The translations under genes and the position numbers were made by a program. The notes below the pieces were generated by a model, which had not been told where the DNA came from, did no database searches, and saw only the letters and a list, made by a program, of their open reading frames with translations. A DNA stretch of 64,000 nucleotides from Axinella damicornis. Its lineage: Eukaryota; Porifera; Demospongiae; Axinellida; Axinellidae. The stretch covers positions 5,739,897 through 5,803,896 of the forward strand of contig OZ007516.1 in assembly GCA_963931865.1 (NCBI GenBank), in the 5' to 3' direction. Below, one piece after another: positions 31,767 to 43,150 of the stretch (positions are counted from its first letter, which is position 1; every line of letters begins with the position of its first letter).

Positions 31767-32695
31767 GGGGGGCTTACTATAGAAGTTGTATACTTAACAA
31801 GGTGACAGAAGCTTTGTCCCATGCCTGCTAGTCCATAAAATAACCAATGATTCACATCTCTGTGGGTACATGTACTAGCCTATGGCAGTGACATGCATTG
31901 ACAAGAGCCAGGGGTCATGCAAGGTTCATACATAGCCTCATATCCAGGCCAACGCGCATGGGCCTGGGTATGAGGTTAGTTATGGGCACCTGTTCACAAA
32001 CACAGCAAGCAAGTGGTTCGCGAAATCACGAAAAGACACATGACTAGCCACGCAGACAGCAGTAACAGAACAGTGCAAGGCACAAAGCTGCCATGAGAGC
32101 ACTTCCTGATAACTAAAATGATGGCGAAAATTTTTCCGTGCTTTGCGTGGTTTCTCACCTACTTTTTGCAGTCCAGGTGGCCAGTTGCTGAATACATACT
32201 GTTGCTAACATTACACTCCCAACAAGGGTACATGTGTGGGTGTGGTTATTCCTAGTTAGCCGTACCAGTTCTAATTTGCTTCCTACGGGCCCTGGTATCA
32301 CACTTCAAACTGTATGCACCTCAATGTGAACCTGCGAGTGCATAATTCTCAAATCTGGTATGGTCTAATGACCTAATGCATCCACATTACCCTGGTACAT
32401 AGCCTCGTTCCCAGGCCTCCCACGCTGCCTGGGAATGAGGCTACCAGGTACACTACTTCAGCCCAACGTTCTCTTGAATGTGGGACTCAATGCTCAATGC
32501 ACATAATTCTCTAATGTAATCTCATCACCTTGTCTTGTAGGTCTGGATTCGCATTAGCTGCAAGCAGCATCTCCACATTCTTCCAGCCGTCGTCCGGCAG
32601 GTCACAAGCATTAATCAGTGCTGACTTTCCATTCTGAAGCAGTACAAACAACTCATTCATAACTGAATACATCAATGTATTAAGATTTTAATGTG

Positions 32696-32788
<93 letters not shown>

Positions 32789-35700
32789 CGGAAGTGGGTT
32801 GTTTGTGGGGCGAGACTAGACAAGTGACGTGCGACCTTCGTACTTCAATTTACTGAACCTCGAACTCCGTGAAGAATGTTCGAGAACGGCATGGGCTGGA
32901 TCAGCAGGGGTTGATGCAATCGGGGAGCAGCAGTCGAAGCGGATGCAATCGGGGAGCAGCAGCCAAAGCGGACGAAATCAGGGAGCAACAGCTGAAGCGG
33001 ATGCAAGCGGCGAGGAGCTGCTGAAGCGGACGCAATCAGGGATCACTCAAGCTGCAGCTGAAGTGGATGCAAATCGGGGAGCAGCAGCTCTGTACACAGA
33101 GCTGTACGGCGCCGGATTACTCATGTAGGCGATGAACAAGGGAGAAGTAGCTGAGCGAGCGAATTACTCACATAGGCAAATGAGGGGGAAGTAGCTGAGC
33201 AAGCGAAGCGAGCGAAGCTACTTGTACGCATGAATCTTTTTGGTAAGTTTAGATTTGAGCTTTCGTTAAATTTGAGTTGGCACTAATGATAACAGCTGTG
33301 ATCGTGTTTGCTGACTTTGTTTGCTATAATCTCCTGGCCTCACAGCTAATAATCAGGATTGTTCATTCCTGTTATGAACATCTAGATTCAAAATGGTGAG
33401 GCAATGAGTGTTCTTAGAGCAAGTCAATGTGACAGTATAACATCCATAAAACTTATGTAGCTACGAGACACACCTTGTTCTGTAGGTTCGGGTCAGCACT
33501 AGCTGCAAGCAACTGCTTAACCATCGCAACATTCTTGTTCCTGGTAGCAGAAGTCAGGGGGCTTTCACCGTTCTGGAGGAACATAAGAATGAGCTGTCTA
33601 AAACAGTTAGTCATGAGCTGTTACAGGGAGTGATACCATAGACACACAGCATTCTACTTGAGAAAAGTTAGCTTGTTTAAAACTTCAAGGAATAAGCTTG
33701 CAGGAGAGTGATATACATAGCTTCAGATAAGGCTCTTATGTAAATTGCATCCAGAATCAAATATGACTATTCTTTCATAGAACATTTGCTTATTTGCCTT
33801 TCATGTACCATGTAAGAGCAGCGACTATGAATATTAAAGTCATTGCTGCATGAGGTAGACCTACGTAGAGGCTGCCAATAATTACCTTGCTCTGCTTGTC
33901 TACACAAGCACCAGCTTTAATCAGAAACTCAACCATCTCAGGCGAATCATGGTCCACAGCGATGCAGAGGGCAGTCTTCCCACCCTAGTACAGTGTGTGG
34001 TGAGAATGCAAGATACGTATATGAAAGTACGTATAGCTACATAGTAATCAAAATCCTTCCATTCTTGATCCTTGCCCTTAGTCATCTCCACAGTACTGCT
34101 AGCAGGGGAGTCCTAAACTGCACATCACCAACCAGCTGTTTGTTGCTTAACTGGCCAGTAGGTCTCAGCCTCATTCCCAGGCTCCGTTTCGAGAACGAGA
34201 GCCTAGGAACAAGGCTATAGGTAGGTCTCAGCCTCAGGTCCAGGAACAAGGTTATCAGGTCTTCAATGATTGTACCCCAGGAGCTGCTTGAAGTTGAGGT
34301 TCATTGTACTTCCAAGCTAGGAAAGCCCACAAGGGTTCAAAATCAAAATCCTTCCATTCTTGATCCTTGCCCTTAGTCATCTACACAGTACTGCTAGCAG
34401 GGGAGTCCTAAACTGCACATCACCAACCAGCTGTTTGTTGCTTAACTGGCCAGTTCATGCATGCAGAAAAAATCAATCAAAATGGCTGACAGAAGTATTA
34501 GAGTAGCAGTTTTAGAAGGAGATTTTGCTAGCCTTAGTGCAGCTGGATTTCCCCTGTCACTTAGTTTGCAGTTGCAAGAAAGTGCTCTGAAACTCTCTGA
34601 TGCTATGTGGACTGCCAAATCTACAGCTGGTGGTTTCTCTGTTAGCTTCTTCTGGCCCAGTGTCTCAGGCTCCTCACAGCTACACTATGACAAGAAAGAG
34701 ATGAAGAAAAAGAAGAGAAAGAGGAAGACCAAGGCCAAGAAAGCTGCTCAGTGCAAGCAATCCAGTGCCAATAGCACTGCAGAAGCAGAGCCAAATCCTG
34801 CCACTCCAATTAATGTACACCATGGCCCTGAACTGAGCCCTGAAGGTAGTAAACATGGGTACCGCGATCTCCGAAACCAAGTTGATGGATAAATGGCCAG
34901 CATCAAAGCGTATACACAAGTTTCAGCAATACTTTGCATCAAACTGCTCCCTCTGCTTGAAAATGCCCTAAAACTCAATTTTAAGGCCCTCTACGAAACT
35001 GAAAATTTGGACCCTCTCCAAGGCCCCACCCACACTCTGACCCCATCATCAATACACACACAAAACAGGCCCAAAAACTACGGATGGATTTACCACCTGT
35101 TCTCCTCACTTGCAGGCTACAGCCCAAAACTCACTGCCACCCTCAAAAACAGAGGTTTGGCTACCCTAGGCTTTCAAAAAAAATTCCACGCACACCAACT
35201 AAAACCGACTCAAGCCAAGGCCAGTTTCCAAAAGGTCAACCTACCCCCTGCAAAACTAGGGATACTTTTCCACGTTCACCTCTCAGTTACAGAGTTTTGG
35301 CCACACATCTACTCCCTCTCACCAGCCCAGTCCAGCTACCAAACCAGCCAAATTCGCCCTAACACGAAAATGGGTGGGGCCTGTAATGCCGAAAGGTCAA
35401 CTCTCTAGAGTACCTTGGCCAGGGAGCTGTCGGAGGCTGTTCACTTTCCAGGCTGTTCTTCGGCCACTTCAGCAGACCCACAAACATTCCTGCTCACTCC
35501 ACCTAGCTATTCACACTCAGATAGCCCATCGCTACATTCAATAAGCCAGAATAGCTCTTTACTTAAAAATAAAAATAAAATAAAATAAAAAAAAAAAAGA
35601 GTGTTCAAACAAATCTTCAAAGTACCGCACGGCCACATCAGAGTACCGATTTGAAACTCGAAAGGGCCGCTAGCCGCATCAAAGAGAGAAGCCCCCCTTG

Positions 35701-38700
35701 TTTATTCCGGTTGCCGCCATGGGAAAACGTAAACAGATGAATAACTCTAAATAACCGTATGCGAGTGACGTCATCTCATTAATTATTCATGAGCAAAATT
35801 GCGCGATTTCGCCGATGCCGTGCTTCCTACCTGAAAGTCAAGCCAACTCTACTCAGAATAGCTCATCAACTTTTACTCCCAACCAAACCAACTTGAAAAA
35901 GGGTATCAATCTCAACTCTTGCTCAAATGTCAAATATGACAAGAGAGGTGCGGTTCACGGTGTCACATACTCCAATGGTGATGAAGAAGGCTGGACCCCA
36001 GTGATTGGGAAGAGAGCAAAGAGATCTGTCCCACTGCATCTCCTGCGCCTTAGAGCACCTCCTCACGTGAATGCCACCTTACCATCTTCTGATGAGTCTA
36101 CTAGCCATGACAGCGATAGTGACTGTTCTGAGTCTTACCTCAACATCCCTGACCATGCAACTGTCAACTTTTCTGCAGTTCATGGCAAACCTGGTCTCCA
36201 AGTCATCACCAAATGTACAAGAAGCTGGACCCCCATTGCTGCCCGTACTCGAGCTAAATTCAAGTACTGAGAACTGTCATCTCATCAATTTAACTTTACA
36301 ATTAGATAGGGTACATACCTCGAATTAGCTCAGAAGCTATTGTGTGTATCCCTGCGTTTAGATGCAAAATTGTCATAAATAAAATTAAAATAAATAAAAA
36401 AGATAAAAAAAGGGTTGACTACTGTGACCAAGCATGATTATCTGAATTACCTTATGGATGGCTGAGGGGCAGATTTTGAAATGTATATATAGCGGGGGTA
36501 TTTTGCAGTGTGACACTGCATGCATGGAGGCAGTTTAGCTAAGTACATTGATAGAAACCGTAAAGTAGTCAGGAAGGGCTCTTGTGGCAACCTCCTGTTT
36601 TCCACTGCTAGTGTTTTCTGCTTCTGAGTCATCTTTCACTCCTGTGCTGTCATACTCAGCATCATACATTGTGCACAATCACATTATATTATAGTAAACT
36701 AGGGGCATGCCCACGGGCAGGGAAGGGGAGGTTCCAGCCCCTGTAGCTAAGAATACACATGAACATACAGTTGTGATGGAACAATAATTATCTCAAAACT
36801 AAGTCTTACATCATTTTGAAGCTCCAGCTGAGCACCATGTGCCAACAACAACGTCGCACATTCCACTCTGTCATAGAAGCCGGCAGTCATGAGAGCTGTG
36901 TTCTCAAACTGGAAAAAAATGTGCCCATTTCTGACTATGTGGTAACCAGATAAATAGGTCTTGATTAATAATGATATATTCCCATTCTCAGTGTGTGTGG
37001 GGGGAGGGGGAGCGTGTTCTGTAGCTATGGATTGCAAAGAAGTTCCTGATCAGTGCCAAGGACATGACTATTTGCCAGTTGCTCAGAGTACTTCACACTA
37101 TTTGTAAGAGGGTCACGGTTATGCACATAGGCAAGAAATGAAACAAGACAGGAAGCCACACCCATAATATTGATTCTGACTGTAGCATCATACACTGGCT
37201 CTGCTTTCCAGTGTGGAAGGCCACAACCAACTGCTATCAGCATGCATGGTTGAGAAAGCCCCATTTCCTTTTCAGGTCACCTTTAGTTTATCGGTTTTCA
37301 GGCTCCAAAATCACACAAGTGCATATTCAGCCATACGTGCAGATTTGCGACTCTAACTACCACACCCACTGATTAAACAGTCATAGCTCATAGCCATTAA
37401 TTGCAGGCGCAGCGTAAGCAGACTAAGCACTTTAGCTTTGGTTGGGCAAAATATAGTGCATGAACAGGACACTCTCCCCTACTCCGCGTGGCCTGGGAAT
37501 GAGGCTACTAGGCATTGAGCTACTAAGCAACTCTTCACAAGATCAACTGTGTGGCTGTTATCCACCTGTCATGCTAATCCACAGAATACAGGGTGCTGGA
37601 AAGACTGCAATGTCACTGCATGTGCATGTGTATCACATACCTGTTTCTGCAGGTTTACATTAGCACCAGCTTCCAGTAATTTCTTCAAGATGTCCTTCTG
37701 ATTCCTGGCCACCGCAAGTATGACTGCTGACATCCCTTTCTATTTACAGGAGAACAAGAGAACAGTGCATAAGATTAGAAAATTCAGTAGCATGCTGGCT
37801 GATACGTAGGTCAAGCACACTTGAGAGTCCTTCCTGCATTTACCATGTCATCACCCCAATACACAGCTATTTCCAATGGACGTGATCTTTCTTGTACTCA
37901 TTCACTGAAGATTTTAGGTGATTTTAGTGAGCACAGCTGACCAAAATTCACTAACTATACATCACAATGACTGAGTCTGAACTAATGGAAGTGGAGCATG
38001 ACGCCATCTTTAACTTCTCCAGCATCACCATGGAAGGGGACATCTTACACTAGTGTAGAATGTTCAGGCGATACCTTGCACTGGGATAAATGTCCCTTTA
38101 CCCTATGACAAAAAGATTGGGCAGGTGGAGTACACTAAGATGCTACAAGGGCTGGTAGGCCACAGGTTCAGACATTGATCTAATTTGGACTTTGCTGTTA
38201 TACTGAGGTTTATAGTAGACATCCCTCAATGCAGGAAGTTCACTCAATGCAGGAAGTTCACTCAATGCAGGAAGTTCAATTGTTCCTGTACTCCATATCA
38301 ACCTCACACTTGTCCCTTCTTGGGATGGTCCCTATGTTACATGATGTATAGCTGCTTATGATGTTAGTCCAAATGACATTTTAACTTACTCTGTCTGCCA
38401 TGTCCAATTTGGCTCCAGCACCAATCAACAGCTCAACGACTTCCAGTTGACCATACACAGTCGCCAACATGAGTGGCGTCATATTTTGCTGAGGAACAAG
38501 GAGAAACATACACAGTGTTGACAGTCATGTCAGTTGGCTTCCAAGGATTCGAATTTATGGTGTGGTTAAAGGCTGCACGAGGGTTCCCCCACTCCCCTCG
38601 CCGCTCATAAGCTCCTGCACATACTGAACTGGCCTAGGCTTTAAGTGTTCCCGACCACGGAGTATTTTAGTCAGTTGATGTTCTTGCCATACTTGCATGT

Positions 38701-39643
38701 TACCATAATTTGATGGCATGCAGCTCAAACAGTCTGGTCTACGACCCAAAGTAAGGTCGCAACTCACTCCATCTTGGGGATTCAGATCAACTCCATCCTT
38801 TATCAACTTCTGCACAGCATCTGTGCGACCATCCTGGCTTGCTAGCATCAACTCTTCTGATTTCTGTGAGAAAGTATAGAAAGCCATTCAAAGGACTCAG
38901 TTAGGATTTTGTGCATAGCTGCAGCCTCGTTCCCAGGCCTGCACAGTTCGGGCCTGGGAACGAGGCTACATAGGTGAGCAAAATCCTGCAGTTCATACAG
39001 TGGGCATTCTTGCAGCCAAAGAGTTTCAGCTGTACATTGAACTTGTATGTGAGGGCCAGATCAGGTTACAATAAGCTTCAGGAAATCAGCCCTAATTTCT
39101 GGCTGGAAGCAGATAGAGACTTGCTGTAAAGTTCATAAGACAGCACAGTCTTTCCTCCAGCTATGATGCCAATTTCATACCTCTAGATGCCGTGGTTCGT
39201 TTGCAATGTAGTCAAACATCAAGGCACATCAAAATGCGTGGGTGGGGTAAGTTGGAACAGTAGCTACACAAAGCAAAATAGGAGAACATTCTGCTGCTCT
39301 GCACGGTTTCAGCGCTAGCCCTACTGCTTAGCCTCGTATCCAGGCTCTGTAGGCTCCCCCTACAGAGCCTGGGTACGAGGCTACCCTACTGCTCTTTGCA
39401 GAAAGGATGTGAAGTCACTTTTCACCAATCTGATCCTGCTGACTCTCGCTGGTAAGTTTCAGAAATATTGAAATCCATGAGATATATGACTTCAGAGCTA
39501 GCTGCAGTGTGATAGGGCTTCAGACTTCAAACAAGCATATTATAAGCACGCATAGTAGTTTGTATGTACCAAGTCTGAGCTTGAAATCTTCTCCTCAGTG
39601 CTGTTCTTACCTTACCTTACCTACCTACCTTGAGCTTTGACAT
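25038..39643 (-). CDS. Ankyrin-repeat protein, one repeat per exon (16 exons found, 3' end missing)
   Basis: Exons in gene order: 39629-39643, 38768-38863, 38390-38488, 37641-37739, 36810-36908, 33886-33984, 33474-33572, 32529-32633, 31244-31348, 30747-30845, 30565-30678, 27446-27544, 26744-26842, 26161-26259, 25324-25422, 25038-25136. All junctions are phase 0. The first exon reads MSKLK and joins KSEELMLASQDGRTD. The other 15 exons each encode one ankyrin unit of 32-38 residues with the (G)xTALMxA...GxxxIVxxLLxAGAxxNLQ(N/D)K pattern. At least 508 aa. Ankyrin repeats bind other proteins; no other domain was found, so the family and job are unknown. No stop codon exon was found left of 25038. 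Confidence 0.9.
25620..25910. repeat. Dispersed repeat shared with 9430-9718
   Basis: Shares GTCGACTGCGCTCACT, GGCCGGCA and CAACATTC blocks with the DNPEP intron copy. Contains two internal related units (AGCAGCTCGAGCTCCGCAAGCC and AGCTGCTCTAGCTCTGCAAGCC). Confidence 0.55.
26881..26928. mobile_element. Short palindromic MITE
   Basis: CTTGTTCCCAGGCCCAAGA and TCTCGGGCCTGGGAACGAGG fold back. Confidence 0.75.
27022..27081. repeat. Poly-C run (about 35) followed by CA microsatellite
   Basis: Uninterrupted C at 27022-27056 followed by about 12 CA units, in an ankyrin-gene intron. Confidence 0.95.
28216..29850. repeat. Tandem duplication (about 816 bp period) containing large hairpins
   Basis: The sequence beginning AGAGTATAGTTGTACCAATT at about 28216 recurs at about 29032 and the copies stay alike to about 28885 and 29700. 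After each, a large inverted repeat occurs: 28883-29022 and 29700-29848. Its arms run GTTAGACACTGAGACCAATG through CGCGATTTAGAAACCCTCGG and back, with a CCCTCGCTGCGCTCGG centre. Matching single arms (AGGGCCCTGGGCTGTAGCGT) occur at about 28727 and 29536. It fills the ankyrin intron between 27544 and 30565. Confidence 0.88.
30001..30380 (-). repeat. GCAGCAG-rich minisatellite unit, copy 1
   Basis: CTGCTGCTCCCCGATCGCGTCC-type tandem units bounded by a CGGCGCCGGA end and by the conserved stretch running to CCACTTCCGTCACGCACAC with a CA microsatellite. Other copies, in either orientation: 32698-33225, 53250-53935 and 55131-55615. Confidence 0.88.
30445..30538. mobile_element. Short palindromic MITE
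   Basis: TAGCCTCGTTCCCAGCCCCC ... GGGGCCTGGGAATGAGGCTA with inner CAGCTTTTCGTCACTTG / CAAGTGACGGAAAG arms. It lies 27 bp before the downstream edge of the exon at 30565-30678, in the following intron. Confidence 0.85.
31165..31189. repeat. Poly-C run (about 25)
   Basis: Uninterrupted C run in an ankyrin-gene intron. Confidence 0.95.
31731..31772. repeat. T-run followed by G-run (about 27 G)
   Basis: About 15 T followed by about 27 G, in an ankyrin-gene intron. Confidence 0.9.
31933..31978. mobile_element. Short palindromic MITE
   Basis: TAGCCTCATATCCAGGCC / GGCCTGGGTATGAGGTTA. Confidence 0.75.
32400..32443. mobile_element. Minimal palindromic MITE
   Basis: TAGCCTCGTTCCCAGGC(CTCCCAC)GCTGCCTGGGAATGAGGCTA: almost only the two arms remain. 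Confidence 0.8.
32698..33225 (+). repeat. TG microsatellite plus GCAGCAG-rich minisatellite unit, copy 2
   Basis: About 44 TG units (32698-32787) lead directly into GACGGAAGTGGG, then AGCAG-CAGC(T/C)GAAGCGGA-type units, and end at CGGCGCCGGATTACTCA. The same order occurs at 55131-55615. Confidence 0.9.
34046..34453. repeat. Local two-copy duplication (about 115 bp, 290 bp apart)
   Basis: 34046-34161 and 34338-34453 match except for one or two bases (start AATCAAAATCCTTCCATTCT, end CTTAACTGGCCAGT). Between them is a palindromic MITE (34166-34217). Confidence 0.9.
34463..36412 (+). other. Possible retroposed unit: three short frames with A-rich tracts
   Basis: Three plus-strand frames follow each other in the ankyrin intron: 34461-34892 (143 aa, with a Lys-rich KKKKRKRKTKAKKA patch), 34893-35408 (171 aa) and 35815-36270 (151 aa, with DEEGWTPVIGKRAKRS and an acidic Ser/Asp run). 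A-rich tracts end the first block (35566-35600) and the last (36375-36412), as in poly(A)-tailed insertions. I recognise no domain. It could be a fragment of a LINE-like element, perhaps ORF1, or a processed gene. No reverse transcriptase is seen. Confidence 0.4.
38214..38278. repeat. Three-copy 19 bp tandem repeat
   Basis: CTCAATGCAGGAAGTTCA repeated three times in an ankyrin intron. Confidence 0.8.
38922..38968. mobile_element. Short palindromic MITE
   Basis: AGCCTCGTTCCCAGGCC / GGCCTGGGAACGAGGCTA with a 12-base loop; in ankyrin intron 1. Confidence 0.85.
39329..39383. mobile_element. Short palindromic MITE
   Basis: TAGCCTCGTATCCAGGCTCT / AGAGCCTGGGTACGAGGCTA with TGTAGG-type inner arms; in ankyrin intron 1. 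Confidence 0.85.
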
Positions 39644-39827
39644 CTTTACAGTGCAGTGTAGCTCCCAGATCTCCGCCCAAATAAATTTTGAGAATTCTTG
39701 CTGAAATGCTTGCTGAAGTGTCGTCTTCACGTCTTCAGTACCACGCTGCACCGGAAGTAATTATCCATTAATGAACAATGGTTCATGTATATAAGGGATA
39801 GGCGTGGTCACTACGCCTTTGCAAATT
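39644..39827. promoter_or_regulatory. Likely bidirectional promoter between the ankyrin gene and HSPBAP1
   Basis: Only 184 bp separate the start codon of the ankyrin gene (39643, minus) from that of HSPBAP1 (39828, plus). A TATATAAG stretch at 39788-39795 lies about 35 bp before the HSPBAP1 ATG. It could be a TATA box only if the 5' UTR is very short. An AT-rich CCAAATAAATTT lies about 30 bp from the ankyrin start. Confidence 0.5.
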
Positions 39828-42326
39828 ATGGCTGAGAGGAAGCCCAACGTTTTGGAAGTGCCAGTGGCTGAGTGGGATGATAACCAGCCATTATCATACC
39901 TGAGAGAGCACATCCTTACTGGCCTGGACAAGCCAGTTATCTTTAGGGCAAGAATCAATTCCTGGAACGCAACAAATGTGTGGTCTCCGACTGAAATCTG
40001 CAAGCTTCTTGCCAAGAAGCAGACAATGTTCAAGATCTGTCCAAAGAGGGGGAATTCCATTTTCCAGAGCTGTTTCAAAGAAAACGAAGTCATTTTTGAA
40101 ACACAATGTGAACATGTAGAAGCAACGTTTTCAGATTTCTCCGAGTGGCTACATAGCAGTGACCCAAACCCAGACGTAATAGACGATGAATGTCATCCGT
40201 GGGGAACAACTACCCACATTGAAGACCATAATGATCACTGCTGTGAGCCATCATCAACCAAAAGAGTGAAACTGGATGACCGCGATTCAACCACAGGTGG
40301 TGGTGACTCATCGAGTCTCTGCGCCAATTCTCTTCTACTGCACCCAAGAGTGCAATACTGGGTTTATGCGGACTACAAGTACATGCATCAGTTGTGTGAT
40401 GACATGCCGGACATGCTCTCTGCAATCGACTGGAATGTGTTTGGTTTCCAAGGAAGGGACGGGAAAGACACAACCTTGTGGGTGGGGTCAGAGGGCGCCT
40501 GTACCCCATGTCACTATGACACCTACGGTTGTAATCTCGTTGCCCAGCTCTGGGGAAGGAAGAAGTGGGTGCTGTTCTCTCCTGGGGAATCAGAGAGGCT
40601 CTACCCGACCAGGGTTCCGTTCGAGGAGTCAAGTGTCTTCAGCTCTGTCTGCATCTCTTCTCCCAATCTTCTGAGGTATCCTAAGTTTGCAGACAGCACT
40701 GCTTATGAGGTACAGTTTTATTGGTTTAGAATCGCGGGTTTGTTTCGGACCGTGAAAATTAAGCTCATCTCAAAAAATTAGTATTGAACAGCTGAGAATA
40801 TTTCGCCATGCAAAGTTGATTACTCATATCTCATCAGTTCCTGCATCACCCTTATATTAGGCCTGCCGCTTTAACTGTCACTATGTATACGGACTTCATA
40901 ACCGTCACACCCTTTTATAGTTGTGAGAGTTCTGCGCATATTATCTTGTGCATTTCATGAGCGCATGAGTAATGGCTGCCTGCCCACACCCAAATTGAAG
41001 AAGTAGCCCAATGAATCAACTTTGCATCTACATACTAGTTTGCCAAACTCCACAGAGTCCATAGCCACTCTAAGTGATGTGTGTGTAATACCTTCCGTAA
41101 AGGGTGATGTGAGATAGTGCTTTTGTTTCTCCAGGTTGTTCTCTCTCCGGGAGAGGTTTTGTTTGTACCCAGACACTGGTGGCACTATGTGGAGTGCGTG
41201 GAGCCAGCAGTCAGCGTCAACACGTGGATTGAACTGGTAACATTCGAGAGCTAGCTATCTATGATTGTGCTAAGAGATTATAGCTATTCTGGGGTGGGAA
41301 TAAAACAGAAAAGCACTTGATTCATGAAGTATTATTATGCATGCAAGATGATTAAATTTACTCATCCAATTGTGAACGATTCCTCAATAGTTAGCTATGA
41401 GATCTAGATTTTGAAATGAGCAATTTGTGAGAATGCAATTAGGTATTCCACTCCATGAAGATTCCACCCTGTGTCTGTACAATCATATGACTGTTATGTG
41501 CCACATGCAGCCATCTATGGAGAGTTTGATGTCCCACTTCTTGATGATTTATTCGTTACTGTGACAATTGTTGTTCTATGTTTATATCTTATAGCCTTCT
41601 GATGGTCATGAGAGAGTAAAGGAAGCAGTGGTCCGCACACTGGTAAGACTACTAGTAGTAGCTAGTCGGGTTAGACCAGCAGTTGCTGTGACGTAGTAAT
41701 CAATTTATTACAGGTTGCAGCTTTTGCTACACAAGCTCAAGAATCTGGTGAAAGAGAGTGGATAAACCCTAATGAGGTAATTCAACTACTTACTATGCCA
41801 ATTACTTGAAGTTTGAAACTTTGTTATCATGAGTTACACCTCCATCACCAATGTAGTCTGTAAGTGTGAAGGTCATGCGTTGTCACATTTTAACACATTA
41901 CTACTACTGCAAACAGCAGAAGCAGATCGAAGAACATGACTGTACAAAGTTATTAAACCTCCTATATAAATTCTTATGGGCTAGGTATCCTCCGGGCTCA
42001 TTTAATTTGGCTGCCACAGGGTGCTTAATATGCAAGAAAGCAGAAAGCACATCCTTTCATGATTGCCAAATTGTAGGGACGCTGAAAAATTGTTGAGGCT
42101 TATGGGACTGCGTAATTATGTTGCTTTGTACCATGTTCAGGTATCGTTTTCAACGGAGGAGAATCTCCACCTTCTCACACTTGCTCTTGGGGAAGAGAAA
42201 GGGGATCACTCGGCTCCGGGACACCACTCTCCACATGAGCAGCTCACTAGCAAGGACTTTTTCAAGGTGTTGACTTCAGAAACCGTTGTGGAGTCCATTG
42301 CTCAAAGTTTGCTTGATAAGATGTGA
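39828..42326 (+). CDS. HSPBAP1: HSPB1-associated protein 1-like JmjC protein, five exons
   Basis: Exons 39828-40709, 41135-41236, 41595-41642, 41714-41776, 42141-42326; all junctions are phase 0 with GT/AG ends, giving 426 aa (human about 488). JmjC-fold protein of the cupin superfamily; the family binds the small heat-shock protein HSPB1 in mammals. Visible: KPVIFRARINSW near residue 35, VQYWVYADYKYM, WVGSEGACTPCHYDTYGCN (HxD metal pair), VAQLWGRKKWVLFSP, and in exon 2 LSPGEVLFVPRHWWHYVECV with the distal His. An acidic, less conserved insert (about residues 115-170) precedes the core. The start chosen is the first ATG (MAERKPNV). The product ends SLLDKM. Enzymatic activity of this branch is unsettled, but all three metal ligands appear present. 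Confidence 0.92.
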
Positions 42327-42630
42327 AATCAAGTGCATCTCTTTCAATTACTGTATTATGACCATTCCAGTAGCTAGGTCAATTGAAGGCTGGCCGATTG
42401 ATATTAGGCACATGCATGTACAATGCATGAGCAAGCATAATTTCGGATGGTACCAGCTGCATGGTTGTAATATAAGTATTGCTTCTCAGGAGGGGATTGA
42501 GGCTACAATCGATACGATTATTGTTAACAAGTGCTGGCTTTTTCCTTTCAGAAAACTTGGGGTAAGGATTTCCTGGGTTGCTGTCTATCTACTCTCCACT
42601 TTGTCAAGTGCCTGCCAGCATGCAGAATCC

Positions 42631-42705
42631 TAGCCTTGTTCCCAGGTTGTCTCCATGCCGTACTGTAAGCAACGAAAGCTGGGCGATGGCCTGGGAACGA
42701 GGCTA
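42631..42705. mobile_element. Short palindromic MITE after HSPBAP1
   Basis: TAGCCTTGTTCCCAGGTTGT ... GGCCTGGGAACGAGGCTA with an AACGAAAGCTGGGC inner block seen in other copies. 42705-43150 otherwise holds no recognised feature apart from a G-rich patch at 43068-43090. Confidence 0.8.
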
Positions 42706-43150
42706 ATAGAATCCCACTTAGGTTACAAGTGTTACCAGTTTAGTAGTGACTGAAATAATATATGATTATACAAAGAAGAGAAGTTCACACGTAGGCACGT
42801 ACACACTGGTATAGCAATCACAAGTTTAGCATTCCCACATGTACACCACCATACAACAGAGAGAGACGTACGCACCACACAACAGCAATTTACACCACTT
42901 TCAGACTCCAGTGAGGAAAATACAGCAATAGTAGCAATAACTATTAATAATAATGCCCTATGGAGTGATTGCAATACTAAGTCACCTCGGAGGGATTACC
43001 AAGCTGTACGAGGGAGGCAGTAGTTTCCAGCAGGTTACTATGATTCATCATAGAGCTGGGAAGGAAAGAAGGGGGGGGGAGGGGGGAGGTGAAGGAGGAA
43101 AGAGCTACCTTCAAACCATACTTATAAACACTAATCATGAGATGTGGTGC

